Assembly (NCBI GenBank): GCA_947561585.1
Contig: CANNZV010003175.1
Location: 1-64,000 of the forward strand
DNA: 64,000 nt
From: Caprella mutica
Lineage: Eukaryota; Arthropoda; Malacostraca; Amphipoda; Caprellidae
Direction: 5' to 3'
Shown: one piece after another, positions 1 to 12,127 of the stretch
Numbering within the stretch: the first letter of the stretch is position 1
Layout of the letters: every line of letters starts with the position of its first letter
The notes under the pieces: model-generated
Told to the model about the DNA's origin: nothing
The model's input: the letters and a program-made list of their open reading frames with translations, nothing else
Databases searched by the model: none
Translations under genes and position numbers: made by a program

Positions 1-672
1 GTAGATGATGAGGCCTGTAGACACTGTAGATGATGAGGCCTGTAAGACACTGTAGATGATGAGGCCTGTAGACACTGTAGATGATGAGGCCTGTAGACAC
101 TGTAGATGATGAGGCCCTGTAGACCTGTAGATGAGGCCTGTAGACACTGTAGATGATGAGGCCTGTAGACACTGTAGATGATGAGGCCTGTAGGACACTG
201 TAGATGATGAGGCTGTAGACACTGTAGATGATGAGGCCTGTAGACACTGTAGATGATGAGGCCTGTAGACACTGTAGATGATGAGGCCTGTAGACACTGT
301 AGATGATGAGGCCTGTAGACACTGTAGATGATGAGGCCCTGTAGACACTGTAGATGATGAGGCCTGTAGACACTGTAGATGATGAGGCCTGTAGACACTG
401 TAGATGATGAGGCCTGTAGACACTGTAGATGATGAGGCCTGTAGACACTGTAGATGATGAGGCCTGTAGACACTGTAGATGATGAGGCCTGTAGACACTG
501 TAGATGATGAGGCCTGTAGACACTGTAGATGATGAGGCCTGTAGACACTGTAGATGATGAGGCCTGTAGACACTGTAGATGATGAGGCCTGTAGACACTG
601 TAGATGATGAGGCCTGTAGACACTGTAGATGATGAGTCCTGTAGACACTGTAGATGATGAGTCCTGTAGACT
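1..672. repeat. 25-bp tandem satellite, truncated by window edge
   Basis: About 27 head-to-tail copies of a 25-bp unit (GTAGACACTGTAGATGATGA plus GGCCT). The array runs off the left edge, so its true length is unknown. Units are very similar, with occasional 1-bp insertions (GGCCCTG, GTAAGACA) and short deletions. The last two units carry GAGTCC instead of GAGGCC, as expected of edge units that homogenise less. No coding potential is claimed. Confidence 0.97.
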
Positions 673-2040
673 ATTTCTCTCGTTCATGTAAGTACTTCAC
701 TAAATAAGAGTTAACCTACGGCCCTCATTTTCTCTGGCGCATCACTATCATTTCTCCTTGTTACTTTATATGTTAAACACTCTAACGTGTTCTCAAAAGA
801 CCATTCAGCAGGAGTAGCTCCTTTGAATGTGTAATTTGTTTGAATAAGTAGTTGCATCAGATGCTCTAAGAGTGTGGAGAGTGCCTCTTCTTATAAATTC
901 CCTTAGTTTTATCACATAAAAGAACGAGTGATGTCTGCTTTGACCTTTCACTGAAAATTTTAGCTACAACGGTTGGGAATTTATTCCTCTCAATACGCAC
1001 TTTATTATATCTTCATGTACAAGAGTAAGAATTTGATCGTTCCATTTTGAATAAAAAAGTATTATTTTTCGTCCTCATAAAGGACGTTTCATTTCAGATT
1101 CGACAAAATAATTGAAACTTTTTCAACAATAACAAAGTGTTCAAAATGTTTCGTTTGCTACCCTGATTCTAGGGTTTATTTTTACATACATAGGGAATTT
1201 CACATAAACAAACATTGTTACACGAAAACAAAATAAATGCTTAGTTTCAGGATACTGACTTTTGAAGTTTTAAAGGACTCGTTATACCAAGATAAGTACT
1301 TACGTAAATAATAATAAAATACATTAGCACCTTTTTTAATGTTATTATGTTTAATTTCCCACTAATAACCATCTGTTAGGAACGTAACTAAGCAGTTTGA
1401 TAAAAAAATATTCTTGAAACAATATTCGTTTTATCTAAAATTCCATAAGAATGTCATAAAATTAACATAGAATAAAGGTATCGATATCTCGATAAAAAGT
1501 TATTTTTTAACATTTTGTTATTCCTGAGAAAAAAAATATACAGGTTGCCAAATTTTGTCATATCTGGACTCTGTTTCCAGTCATAAAATTATATTCTAAT
1601 GGAAAAAATTCACTTTTTAGCGCAGATTTCACATGTTTTGACTCATTCTTATAATGGTGACAATCTGCTATAAGAATAAATTGATAAATGATTTTAATTA
1701 TCATTCCTAATTACTATGTATAGCGTAACAATAAATAAATATTTAAAATATAAATCTGAAAAATAATCAATTACAAAGTCCTAAGTAAACAATAAGGAAC
1801 TATTGAAGAGTAAATCTTAAACCGTTTAGGAAAGCTTTATTCTGCTGTTGAAGGTGGAGGCTATTAACATTTTCCTGGACATAAATCCATGTCGTGTTTA
1901 TGCATTTTAGCGATTGCAATATATGGGGCAATTTAGCACTGACACCGTGGCAATATCTGGCAACTCTTTTTGAAATCATTAACAAGGGGCTCTACTTTTA
2001 AAATGATACTTCTTTGTATGGTATCGTATAGGGTATTATC
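673..2040. other. AT-rich intergenic DNA, nothing recognised
   Basis: Unique-looking AT-rich sequence without a supported gene, RNA or element. Short open frames here (for example 61 codons at 1800-1985) have no domain features. Confidence 0.6.
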
Positions 2041-2165
2041 TTGAGTTATGAGACACTGTTACATTATCGATCATATAAGAAAAGGGGAATATAATTTCAA
2101 AATATTAATTCGATAGTTTAATTTGTATCCATGATACCTGCAGCTAATATGATACTAAGTAAAAT
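2041..2165. repeat. Diverged fragment of TcM-2 MITE family
   Basis: Contains ATCGATCATATAAGAAAA and then GTATCCATGATACCTGCAG. The same two words occur in the same order in the complete element at 63362-63762. The outer terminal repeats are not recognisable here. Confidence 0.5.
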
Positions 2166-4049
2166 AGAGAGTCTAATATGTATTTTTTTATACATAATAT
2201 GATCGAATTGTGGATCTGTGCGATGAATCGGAACCTGCCTGGACATAAAAAATATTTTTTTCATAAAATTAATTATATTAGAACAAAGTGAAAGAAAATT
2301 TTATGTAACATTTCATTGAACAATGTTCTTATTTTTTACAACGATGTTTAGTCTTTCCACATAAAAATAGGTATCATCTAGTGAAAATTTAACGAATGAA
2401 TGCATAAGCTATCGATATCAACTTTAAGAAAATATTTTAAATTTTTATAATATAAATAACAATTTAGCCTCATTTCAAAGTACATTTCTTACGCTTTTCT
2501 ACAGATTTACAAACAAGTAATACCTAACCATATTTTCCAACTGCAGTTCTTTAAAATTCCACTATTTCCAAATTTAGTCTTCTGTAAATGTTGTTGTTGT
2601 TTATTAGGAAATAATCAATGGTGAATTATGACACACTTTTTGCCACTTCCTGCTCAGGCCTATAAAATCAGCAGCCGACACTACAGAGCAACTCTCACTT
2701 TGCGCTGCGATGCCGGAAACATAAACTTCTGATACTGTGCGATAGATGGCGCTGTCTTCTTAACGAGTCAGGATTTAGGCCTTTACGATAGCTACGTGGA
2801 GAGGGTAGAGACTTTTGTGGTTCTAGTACTTGAGCTTTTGTTCAGATGGTACAGTGGTACATTCAGCCGTGTAAGATGATGAAGATCTCAGAGCCTCGAG
2901 ATAGAAACGTAAAATTTGTACCACTCAGTCACTTATTACTCTTCAGACGTTAATCTAGTCAGGAGTAACTCAAAGGTGAAGAATACTGATCTAGTTAAAT
3001 ATTTTTAATGGGCTAACGAGAATCGAGACCTGAAAAATCTAGAAAAAAAAATTGCGATTCTTTTTTAAATCATAGTGTACGAAAGCGTCTCAGTCAGAGA
3101 TTTTGCAATTAGCAAAAAGTCTTTCATAACCAATTGCGGTGATATACATTTTATCGTAAAATATCATAGTTCAAGTTATTGCTATTTGGATTTTTGGATT
3201 CCCGATGAGAGATGAGAAGCTGTAAAGTACTTTAAGTTGCAATAAAGTGCGATTGGATTTTCGTTGAGATGACGGTTAAGAGTTAAAATTGCTATTGGAT
3301 TTTCACCGAATTCTTTATCCTCGTAGATAAATGATTTTTCTACCATAAAGATTATAATCAGAAATTGAAAGTCCACAATTATTAATTGTCGATTATAATT
3401 TTTAGGAATTTGAAAAATTAGGTATATTATTTATCTTCGAAATATATGCATAACCAAGATTCAAAATTTCAAAACTATTTTGATCGACAATGCTGTATTT
3501 CAATATATAATTCATCTATTGAATCCCATGGTTAGTTTTCAATTATTAAATCGTAAAGAGAACCTATTACATTAACATAATTATTTTCTATTTAAATAAC
3601 ACACAAAAGAAATACCACAACCATTCATTGAAGCAATAATATGAGTTTTATTTGCAGACCAGGTGACCATAATCCTCACCATTTCTATTCATCTTAACAC
3701 CATTTATACAAATAGGCCTACAATTGAAATAAACGCAGGTAAATCGGCTGGAAACTCTCCTTCATTGCCCAGTTTATTTAGCAAATGACATGCCATTTAC
3801 TTTCATGAAATGCAAAGTGAGTGCTACCTATTTAACCTCTGGACTCCTATAACTCCCTAAATTTTCCCCTAAATTCTACCCTAAGTCTTCACACTTCTCC
3901 TCAACCTTCAAGATGACAGATGGGAACTGAGGAACCTACTTTGTTGCCGGAACAGCTAGAATGAGAAAGAATGGCATCATTACTATGCTATGTGACAATG
4001 CAGTTTGGAATGGTAATAGCGTGCCGTCAAAAATGAAGGACTATTTAAA
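2166..4049. other. Gene-free stretch with a slightly GC-richer island at 2640-2960
   Basis: Mostly AT-rich and featureless. The interval 2640-2960 is less AT-rich and contains a TATA-box-like CTATAAAAT at 2660-2668. No downstream open frame or splice structure supports a gene, so no promoter is called. Confidence 0.5.
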
Positions 4050-4229
4050 AAGGATGTTACAAATTACCAGTCGGTTTCACATCATCGGTCATATAAGAAA
4101 AAATATATAATAATATTACTTTTAAATCATATCCTGGATACCAATAGACATTAAATAATTATAATTATTAAACAGTTTTTTCTTATATGACCGAAGATGT
4201 GAATCCGACTGATAATTCGTGATTTACTC
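4050..4229. mobile_element. TcM-2 MITE (Tc1/mariner-like, non-autonomous)
   Basis: A foldback element with inverted arms of more than 35 bp. The left arm contains CAGTCGGTTTCACATCATCG then GTCATATAAGAAAAAA; the right arm carries the complement, TTTTTTCTTATATGACCGAA then GATGTGAATCCGACTG. The right end reads ..TTACTC|TA, matching the ..TTACCC|TA ends of other copies. The core contains the family word GGATACCAA. No transposase frame is present. Assignment to the TA-target group rests on the better preserved copy at 63362-63762. Confidence 0.8.
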
Positions 4230-5160
4230 TACGTATATCAATTTTATGGTAATTATATGGTAGTTCAATACAAGTAATAATTATTATCCCTGGCTCCGTT
4301 TTTACTCCAATATATTCAGTTGAATAAAATAAGAATTTAATTTAGTTATTGAAGCCATTCATTGAAGAGCCATATTAATAATTCCATAGCCATGCTAACA
4401 TACCTGCATTAAAGGAGCAATGCACTTACTTAATGTTTAGAGTATCTTTTATTAAATTTTAGGTGTATATCAATAATTTTAAACGTATTCATTCACCTGA
4501 AATGTGAATATGTTTTTAAATATTTTATATCTGAATATAGTTTTATTTTCGCTTATCGTCAGATGTTTATTTATAGATAACTAATTCAAGGCTGCATAGC
4601 TTAATTTCAATGCAAGATAGATTCTATCATGTGTATTATACATTTTGAATTCTATTACAATCTATCTATTTACAATCCTAATCATTGCCAGTTGAATTGC
4701 CAACATGACCACTAACGCTTAGTAATTATATATATTAATGATTTTATATTTTCATGAAGAGAAATCCTAAAAGTAGAACATATAATAATATCACTCCCCC
4801 CCCCCCCCCCTCAATCTCCATAGCCAATCAATGAGTTAGTAACCTTAAAAACCTCATCCTAAAAAATATTGTAGGATCCATATTTTTAAAACTACATTCT
4901 TAGTGGTAGTAATCTTTTAATTTCAACCCTTAGAGATGTCACCCATAAATGAAATATCAATAATTTATCATTTATGTTTTTAGACTTAAATAAACGATTA
5001 TTGTCCCAACTATCCACACAGTACTCTAGATCTGTTGGCACTATGCTTTAAAAAGATGTATAAAACTCATAAAAGTTGAAATAGTCTTATTTGCGATATC
5101 AATAATTTCTATGTTATATTAATTATTGCCATGCTATTTATAATTTAATCGATTCATTTA
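4230..5160. other. AT-rich intergenic DNA with a 14-15 bp poly-C run
   Basis: No gene or element recognised. A homopolymer C tract lies near 4796-4810; it is the only striking composition feature. Confidence 0.6.
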
Positions 5161-5164
5161 TCAT

Positions 5165-5285
5165 TATCAGGCACAAGAAATAGGGATTGAATACAAGGGA
5201 CGTCTAAGAAGCAGACAGATGGAAAAGATAGGAAAAGTCCATAACCAGATAAAGAAGCCCATTAAAAAAGTCCTGGCATATACTT
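5165..5285 (+). repeat. RPT-1 interspersed repeat, fragment
   Basis: Matches the 5' third of RPT-1 (reference copy 42692-43184): AATACAAGGGAC followed by AAGAAGCAGACAG and a degenerate downstream part. Confidence 0.55.
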
Positions 5286-5559
5286 AGCAATATAAATGTT
5301 CTGTGAAATATCAACTTGCATATACTAACCAATAAAATCTCTCTTTATTAGTAACATCCCAACTAACCGGCCCAATGAAAAGATTTCCCCAATCAAAGAG
5401 CTAGAGCAGTCATCCTCTTCTCATTTTTGCGTCTCCGATGTAGTATTTTTATAGCGTAAGTCTAATGGCTCAGTGAAGAATTTTACGTAAGAGTTTCTTG
5501 GCAAGAAGCCTATAATGAAACGCTGTCATTTTAAAGAAAAGACACAGCTTGTGGTTTAT

Positions 5560-5705
5560 AATGGACACTGTTCATAAGGGACACTGTTCATAAGTGATAT
5601 CTTTATCTTTGTTCATAAGGGATATCAATCTCTGCTCAGTATTCGTAAGGAATTTTTCTCCCTATTCATTAGGGATCTTTCTCCCTATTCATTAGGGACC
5701 TCATT
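5560..5705. repeat. Short degenerate direct repeats
   Basis: Imperfect copies of GGACACTGTTCATAAG give way to copies of CCCTATTCATTAGGGA. Only two to four recognisable units of each type. Confidence 0.55.
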
Positions 5706-5909
5706 ATGACATTTCAGTCAATGGAGTGTATAATTAAACTGCGTACAAAAAGAAAGAATGTCGGAAGTTTTTATTACAAATACTCACAGAGTTAGAGTAG
5801 TAGGGAGGGTAAAATAAAGATGATGGCTAATATATCTTATTTATAATTGATTAATTAAGTTATATTGAGAAACTTAAAGCGTGGAGCCATAGAAGATTTA
5901 AGTTAGATG

Positions 5910-6577
5910 GAATTAAACACAAGCACTTGTGACTGCACTCTCAAATGGAAGTGGAAAATGAAGAGGTGATAGTAAATGAAGCCTACGAGACTACCTCACA
6001 CAAAATCCAAGAGTAAAATGAAGAGGTGATAGTAAATGAAGCCTACGAGACTACCTCACACAAAATCCAAGAGTAAAATGAAGAGGTGATAGTAAGTGAA
6101 GTTTTGAGTCTACCTAACACGAAATCTAAGAGGAAAATGAAGAGGTGATAGTAAATGAAGCCTGCCTGACTACCTCACACAAAATCTAAGAGTAAAATGA
6201 AGAGGTGATAGTAAATGAAGCCTACGAGACTACCTAACACAAAATCTAAGACCTCGTAGTTGAAGAGCATAACCCTAGCGCTATCCTCTAAAACTGCAAG
6301 TAGCGTTAAAAAAATGATAGACATGGTATAAAAGGATATTTAGCATGAAAAGTTTATCATATACAGGTTACGTATAAACAATAAAGGTATGAGAGAGTAA
6401 GAAAATGAGTAATAATATTTATCTTCCCTCCATTAACATTATCCATTTTTATTAATATCCATTATCCAATACACAAACCAAATTACAACAGTTCACAGCC
6501 CAAGAGACGCCACTCCCTTCTCTTTCATTCACAACAGACAGCTTCAGGATATGAGCCCCTGGGGGCTAAATATCGAC
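5910..6577 (+). repeat. RPT-1 copy with internal 60-bp tandem amplification
   Basis: The 3' two thirds of RPT-1, ending in the diagnostic GATATGAGCCCCTGGGGGC. A 60-bp internal segment (AAAATGAAGAGGTGATAGTA and what follows) is tandemly repeated five times over about 5951-6250. Individual units carry small differences. The family's other words follow (CATAACCCTAGCGCTATCC, AAATTACAACAGTTC). Confidence 0.85.
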
Positions 6578-6890
6578 ATGATATAAATATTAATATATTG
6601 AGAAAAATCTATGATATACGTACGATTATTATCAACATAAAGAGGGAAGAGGGATTGCTCTCTCTATCATTTTATGTAATTAATTAAATATTATTAAAGG
6701 ATGAAGTGCGAAAAATATCCTGTTTAAATATTCATAACTGCTGAATATTGTAAACAAATATCGAATTGGTTTAGAATTAAATTGAGTCTTCAACCTGGAC
6801 GACTAGAAGTTAATTATGCGAAGAATTTAAACTTGAGTTTGGTGTAAATTTAATGTACAATACATGAAACTGAATTTAAAATTTAAAAAA
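6578..6890. other. AT-rich spacer, nothing recognised
   Basis: Short AT-rich interval with no supported feature. Confidence 0.5.
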
Positions 6891-6892
6891 AT

Positions 6893-7026
6893 GAAATTGA
6901 AAGAATTGAAGTTTGAAATATCGAAATTCAAAAAATTGAAATTTAAAAAAATTAAAATTTAAAAAATTAAAATTTAAAAACTTAAAATTTAAAATATTGA
7001 AATTTAAAATATTGAAATTTAAAAAA
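6893..7026. repeat. Short A/T-rich tandem repeat, ~15-16 bp unit
   Basis: About eight imperfect copies of a unit resembling AAATTTAAAAAATTGA, with T/A substitutions and small length changes. Confidence 0.8.
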
Positions 7027-7655
7027 GCACATGCATTTAGCAACAATCAATTATTTTGATTTCAATATTCGGTTTTCGAAATTGTTACCCAAATTTCTTT
7101 CATAGTCACTCCCGTATTGAATCCACATAGAAAACGTAACGGATAATGGAACAGAAAACGAGAGTTGTGAAGGTTGACTAATGTAATATTTTGAATAAAT
7201 AAAAACATGCATTTAATGATAATCTCAAGGCTCCAGGAAAAAATGAACTTGTTTCAATATATTATAAAACTACACAGGATCATTAATCTGCAACCCACGT
7301 TGTAAGAATTTATTTCTATGCATGCTTTTAAAGTTTTTCATACTATGTGTAGGTACAATAACTGTACGAAACACTAATTCGACGCAGAAGAAGAAGATTT
7401 CACACTCTTTGACTTGATTTCAAATTTGATTTCTATAAAATGCATGTTCAGCATGCATTCTCCTGAAGTGTATAAACGATTCTATTAACAAGTTTTCTCT
7501 AATTGCTTACAGCGAAAAGATAAGAAACATTAGCCTCATTGATTAATATAATAAAAATATTCGCTTGGAGGAGACCTTTAATGGTTAATAAAACAGAAAT
7601 ATATTCAACAAGAACGGACAGTTCTTAAATGAGCTCACAAATTATCTTGTGAATT
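7027..7655. other. Unique spacer left of the 15-bp minisatellite
   Basis: No gene or mobile element recognised. Confidence 0.5.
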
Positions 7656-7659
7656 TGCA

Positions 7660-9956
7660 ACTTATTGATGTAAAACTTTTTGTGTAAAACTTATTGATGT
7701 AAAACTTATTGGTGTAAAACTTATTGGTGTAAAACTTATTGGTGTAAAACTTATTGGTGTAAAACTTATTGGTGTAAAACTTATTGATGTAAAACTTATT
7801 GGTGTAAAACTTATTGATGTAAAACTTATTGGTGTAAAACTTATTGATGTAAAACTTATTGATGTAAAACTTATTGATGTAAAACTTATTGGTGTAAAAC
7901 TTATTGGTGTAAAACTTATTGATGTAAAACTTATTGATGTAAAACTTATTGATGTAAAACTTATTGATGTAAAACTTATTGATGTAAAACTTATTGGTGT
8001 AAAACTTATTGGTGTAAAACTTATTGATGTAAAACTTATTGGTGTAAAACTTATTGGTGTAAAACATATTGGTGTAAAACTTATTGATGTAAAACTTATT
8101 GGTGTAAAACTTATTGATGTAAAACTTATTGGTGTAAAACTTATTGATGTAAAACTTATTGATGTAAAACTTATTGATGTAAAACTTATTGATATAAAAC
8201 TTATTGATGTAAAACTTATTGATGTAAAACTTATTGATGTAAAACTTATTGATGTAAAACTTATTGATGTAAAACTTATTGATGTAAAACTTATTGGTGT
8301 AATACTTATTGATGTAAAACTTATTGATGTAAAACTTATTGATATAAAACTTATTGATGTAAAACTTATTGGTGTAAAACTTATTGGTGTAAAACTTATT
8401 GGTGTAAAACTTATTGATGTAAAACTTATTGATGTAAAACTTATTGATGTAAAACTTATTGGTGTAAAACTTATTGGTGTAAAACTTATTGATGTAAAAC
8501 TTATTGATGTAAAACTTATTGATATAAAACTTATTGATGTAAAACTTATTGATGTAAAACTTATTGGTGTAAAACTTATTGGTGTAAAACTTATTGATGT
8601 AAAACTTATTGATGTAAAACTTATTGATGTAAAACTTATTGATGTAAAACTTATTGATGTAAAACTTATTGATGTAAAACTTATTGATGTAAAACTTATT
8701 GATGTAAAACTTATTGATGTAAAACTTATTGGTGTAAAACTTATTGATGTAAAACTTATTGATGTAAAACTTATTGATGTAAAACTTATTGATGTAAAAC
8801 TTATTGATGTAAAACTTATTGGTGTAAAACTTATTGATGTAAAACTTATTGGTGTAAAACTTATTGGTGTAAAACTTATTGATGTAAAACTTATTGATGT
8901 AAAACTTATTGATGTAAAACTTATTGGTGTAAAACTTATTGATGTAAAACTTATTGGTGTAATACTTATTGATGTAAAACTTATTGATGTAAAACTTATT
9001 GATATAAAACTTATTGATGTAAAACTTATTGGTGTAAAACTTATTGGTGTAAAACTTATTGGTGTAAAACTTATTGATGTAAAACTTATTGATGTAAAAC
9101 TTATTGATGTAAAACTTATTGGTGTAAAACTTATTGGTGTAAAACTTATTGATGTAAAACTTATTGATGTAAAACTTATTGATATAAAACTTATTGATGT
9201 AAAACTTATTGATGTAAAACTTATTGGTGTAAAACTTATTGGTGTAAAACTTATTGATGTAAAACTTATTGATGTAAAACTTATTGATGTAAAACTTATT
9301 GATGTAAAACTTATTGATGTAAAACTTATTGATGTAAAACTTATTGATGTAAAACTTATTGATGTAAAACTTATTGATGTAAAACTTATTGGTGTAAAAC
9401 TTATTGATGTAAAACTTATTGATGTAAAACTTATTGATGTAAAACTTATTGATGTAAAACTTATTGATGTAAAACTTATTGGTGTAAAACTTATTGATGT
9501 AAAACTTATTGGTGTAAAACTTATTGGTGTAAAACTTATTGATGTAAAACTTATTGATGTAAAACTTATTGGTGTAAAACTTATTGATGTAAAACTTATT
9601 GATGTAAAACTTATTGATGTAAAACTTATTGATGTAAAACTTATTGATGTAAAACTTATTGATGTAAAACTTATTGGTGTAAAACTTATTGATGTAAAAC
9701 TTATTGGTGTAAAACTTATTGATGTAAAACTTATTGGTGTAAAACTTATTGATATAAAACTTATTGGTGTAAAACTTATTGGTGTAAAACTTATTGGTGT
9801 AAAACTTATTGATGTAAAACTTATTGATGTAAAACTTATTGGTGTAAAACTTATTGGTGTAAAACTTATTGATGTAAAACTTATTGGTGTAAAACTTATT
9901 GGTGTAAAACTTATTGGTGTAAAACTTATTGATGTAAAACTTATTGATGTAAAACT
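7660..9956. repeat. 15-bp minisatellite with 660-bp higher-order duplication
   Basis: About 153 head-to-tail copies of G(A/G)TGTAAAACTTATT. Nearly all variation is an A/G choice at position 2; rarer variants are GATATAAAAC and GTAATAC. The rare variants recur with an offset of 660 bp (8296/8956, 8341/9001, 8521/9181). The block from about 8281 to 8910 is therefore duplicated to about 8941-9570. A 15-bp period equals five codons and the unit lacks stops in two minus-strand frames. That explains long repetitive open frames (774 and 141 codons), which I do not call as genes. Confidence 0.97.
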
Positions 9957-10056
9957 TTCAAATACAAAATGCACCAGGGAACACAAACATGAAATTAAAA
10001 GTCAACATATTTCAATTATTAATCGCATGTTAATTTAAGTGAATGTCTAAATGGTA

Positions 10057-10108
10057 GTCCCAGGGGCTCTATCCTGAAGCTGTCTGTGGTGAATGGAAGA
10101 GAAGAGGC
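10057..10108 (-). repeat. RPT-1 fragment, inverted
   Basis: Reverse complement of the RPT-1 3' end: CCCAGGGGCTCTATCCTGAA followed by GCTGTCTGTGGTGAATGG. Confidence 0.75.
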
Positions 10109-10739
10109 AAGGGCTACAATATAAAAGATAGTTATATTTTTTTGACATATTTATTATTTTTAACACTGCGTATAAATAGGGTTATGACCAGGGCTGGGAC
10201 AATATGACCTAACGAATATGACGTATATGCTCTAAAAATATTCTCTCAAAATATGACCGTATGACCTTAAGATATGTTCATATGCTCTATACGTATGCAC
10301 ATATGAATAGAAAAACAAACGTGAATATTATGAAGTTTAAAATATAAGTTAGATTACTTGGTGATATTAATATCATAAAATGAATTATTTTGAAGATGTC
10401 AACTTTAAATAAAATACTGTTCATTTAATTTCACCTCTAACTTGAATGGAATCACCACCGTCTATTATAGTCTCTGCAGACTAGACTATTCTACAAATCT
10501 ACATACATCTCTCTGAAGGATAACTAAATTATTTACAAAATGAACGCAGATATTTTTTGAACAGCAACACAAGCTTTGACAATAAGAAACAAACACTTAG
10601 ATAAACCTTATTAAAAAATTAACATTAAATAATAAACTTGAATTACATTTAGTAATCCAAGTGGAAGCTCCTTCAGCTCTAAGTTTGTATGTATATTCCA
10701 TCCCGCTATATTCCTCCCAGTGAATATTTAATAAAATTT

Positions 10740-10920
10740 AGAATGGGGCTAAACGTCTACTTCGGAGAAAAATGATATATCGCTGACGTCAGAAGGAAAT
10801 TTAATACAAAAGACTAAAAGAAACAGTGAGAAGGTAAATTGGCTCCATGATCAAAATCCCCTACCACCTGTTGTTGGCAAAGCTTATGTATGCAGAATCG
10901 TCCACGGACAATTCGTTCAA
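10740..10920 (+). repeat. RPT-1 fragment inside the hAT-like element
   Basis: 5' part of RPT-1: GGGGCTAAACGTCTACTTCG, ATATCGCTGACGTCAGAAGG and GGCTCCATGATCAAAATCCC. Confidence 0.75.
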
Positions 10921-11404
10921 TAAAATCCATTATTTTGTATTATATTTAATAAATGTATCTATTTTATATGATATATTATTTACGTATATATATTCTGCAA
11001 TATAAATGTAGAAAACACCCTTTGTTGATGGTAATTTGAAATTCATGGTATTTGCCTTAGTTCTTATTGCAATCTTTTTCTCCTGTTTGCCAGCAACAGT
11101 AAAATAATAAAACTGAATACATTTGTTAATCATATAAGGGCAGGCCTTTTTCCTTGGTCTTTTGATATCTGCAATAATTGTCAGATATGTCTCGATGTTA
11201 TTATTACAGTACATAAACATAGAAAACAGACATTTCTTGTGTTGTTTATTTCACTGTAACTACAATAGTCATCAATAGTAGTTTCAGATGAAGTTTTAAG
11301 AAGCACTATTGGTTCTGAAATTAGTTTTTTATAACAGAATATATTTTTAACACTGACTGCATAAAATGCACACATGATACTTTTTATTTAATATACTACA
11401 TATT

Positions 11405-11660
11405 AAACTTGATGACGGGTACTCGTAGAGTGCATACCTTCGCTGCCACTTGTAAATCTTCTAGATGACTTTGAACATCCAATAATACTTGAGTACTAAA
11501 TGACCTTGACCTTTAGCCCGGCCGTTCACTCCCAAAATCGGATGAAATAGTTCCTTGATGATTGATAACTAATCGTCCCACCAAATTTCAGGCAATTTGG
11601 TGGAATACTTTTTCAGTTAGGCGAATAACAAGATGATAAATAAATGCTGCCATAAAAGGG
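11405..11660 (-). repeat. Modular ~130-bp repeat family, inverted single-module copy
   Basis: Reverse-complement relative of 20115-20735. It shows the terminal word GAGTGCATACCTTCG (complement of the ..GGTATGCACTC.. end), TGACCTTGACCTTTA, ACTCCCAAAATC and AATCGTCCCACCAAATTTCA in the expected order. Confidence 0.75.
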
Positions 11661-11679
11661 GATATACCTTATCATTAGA

Positions 11680-12065
11680 GCATATGCCTCATTGTTAGAG
11701 CATATGCCTTATTGTTAGAGCATATGCCTTATTGTTAGAGCATATGCCTTATTGTTAGGGCATATGCCTTATTGTTAGGGCATATGCCTCATTGTTAGAG
11801 CATATGCCTTATTGTTAGAGCATATGCCTTATTGTTAGAGCATATGCCTTATTGTTAGGGCATATGCCTCATTGTTAGGGCATATGCCTCATTGTTAGGG
11901 CATATGCCTCATTGTTAGAGCATATGCCTCATTGTTAGAGCATATGCCTCATTGTTAGGGCATATGCCTCATTGTTAGGGCATATGCCTCATTGTTAGGG
12001 CATACGCCTCATTGTTAGGGCATACGCCTCATTGTTAGGGCATATGCCTCATTGTTAGGGCATAT
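11680..12065. repeat. 20-bp tandem repeat inside hAT-like element
   Basis: About 19 copies of CATATGCCTYATTGTTAGRG. The Y/R variants form runs: TT..AG types to the left and TC..GG types to the right. The unit resembles the CATATGC words of the host element's subterminal region, so it probably expanded from within the element. Confidence 0.95.
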
Positions 12066-12127
12066 GCTCTTACCAAAATATTATGCATCATATGCTTTTA
12101 AGATAACTGCATATTGTCCCAGCCCTA

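Larger units (their letters stand above)
10189..12127. mobile_element. hAT-like non-autonomous element
   Basis: Terminal inverted repeats are CAGGGCTGGGACAATATG on the left and CATATTGTCCCAGCCCTA on the right. The flanking 8-mers, GTTATGAC and GTCACTAC, are an imperfect 8-bp target duplication; both keep the T at position 2 and A at position 7 typical of hAT targets. No transposase frame is visible. The element has collected an RPT-1 fragment (10740-10920), an inverted modular repeat (11405-11660) and a 20-bp array (11680-12065). About 10320-10690 is homologous, inverted, to 28697-29065, so this is a family. Confidence 0.7.

Noticed and set aside
1..672. Telomeric repeat at the window edge
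   Set aside because: The 25-bp unit does not resemble TTAGG-type or other known telomere repeats.
2655..2700. TATA-containing core promoter
   Set aside because: A TATAAAA word alone in AT-rich DNA, with no transcript or frame to support it.
2825..2910. tRNA-like or SINE head (TGGTACAGTGGTA resembles an A box)
   Set aside because: No matching B box at the right distance and no cloverleaf; a chance match is likely.
7642..9986. Minus-strand open frames of 774 and 141 codons over the 15-bp array
   Set aside because: The unit is five codons long and lacks stops, so any such array stays open. The product is a pure FTSIS/FTPIS repeat with no flanking coding sequence.
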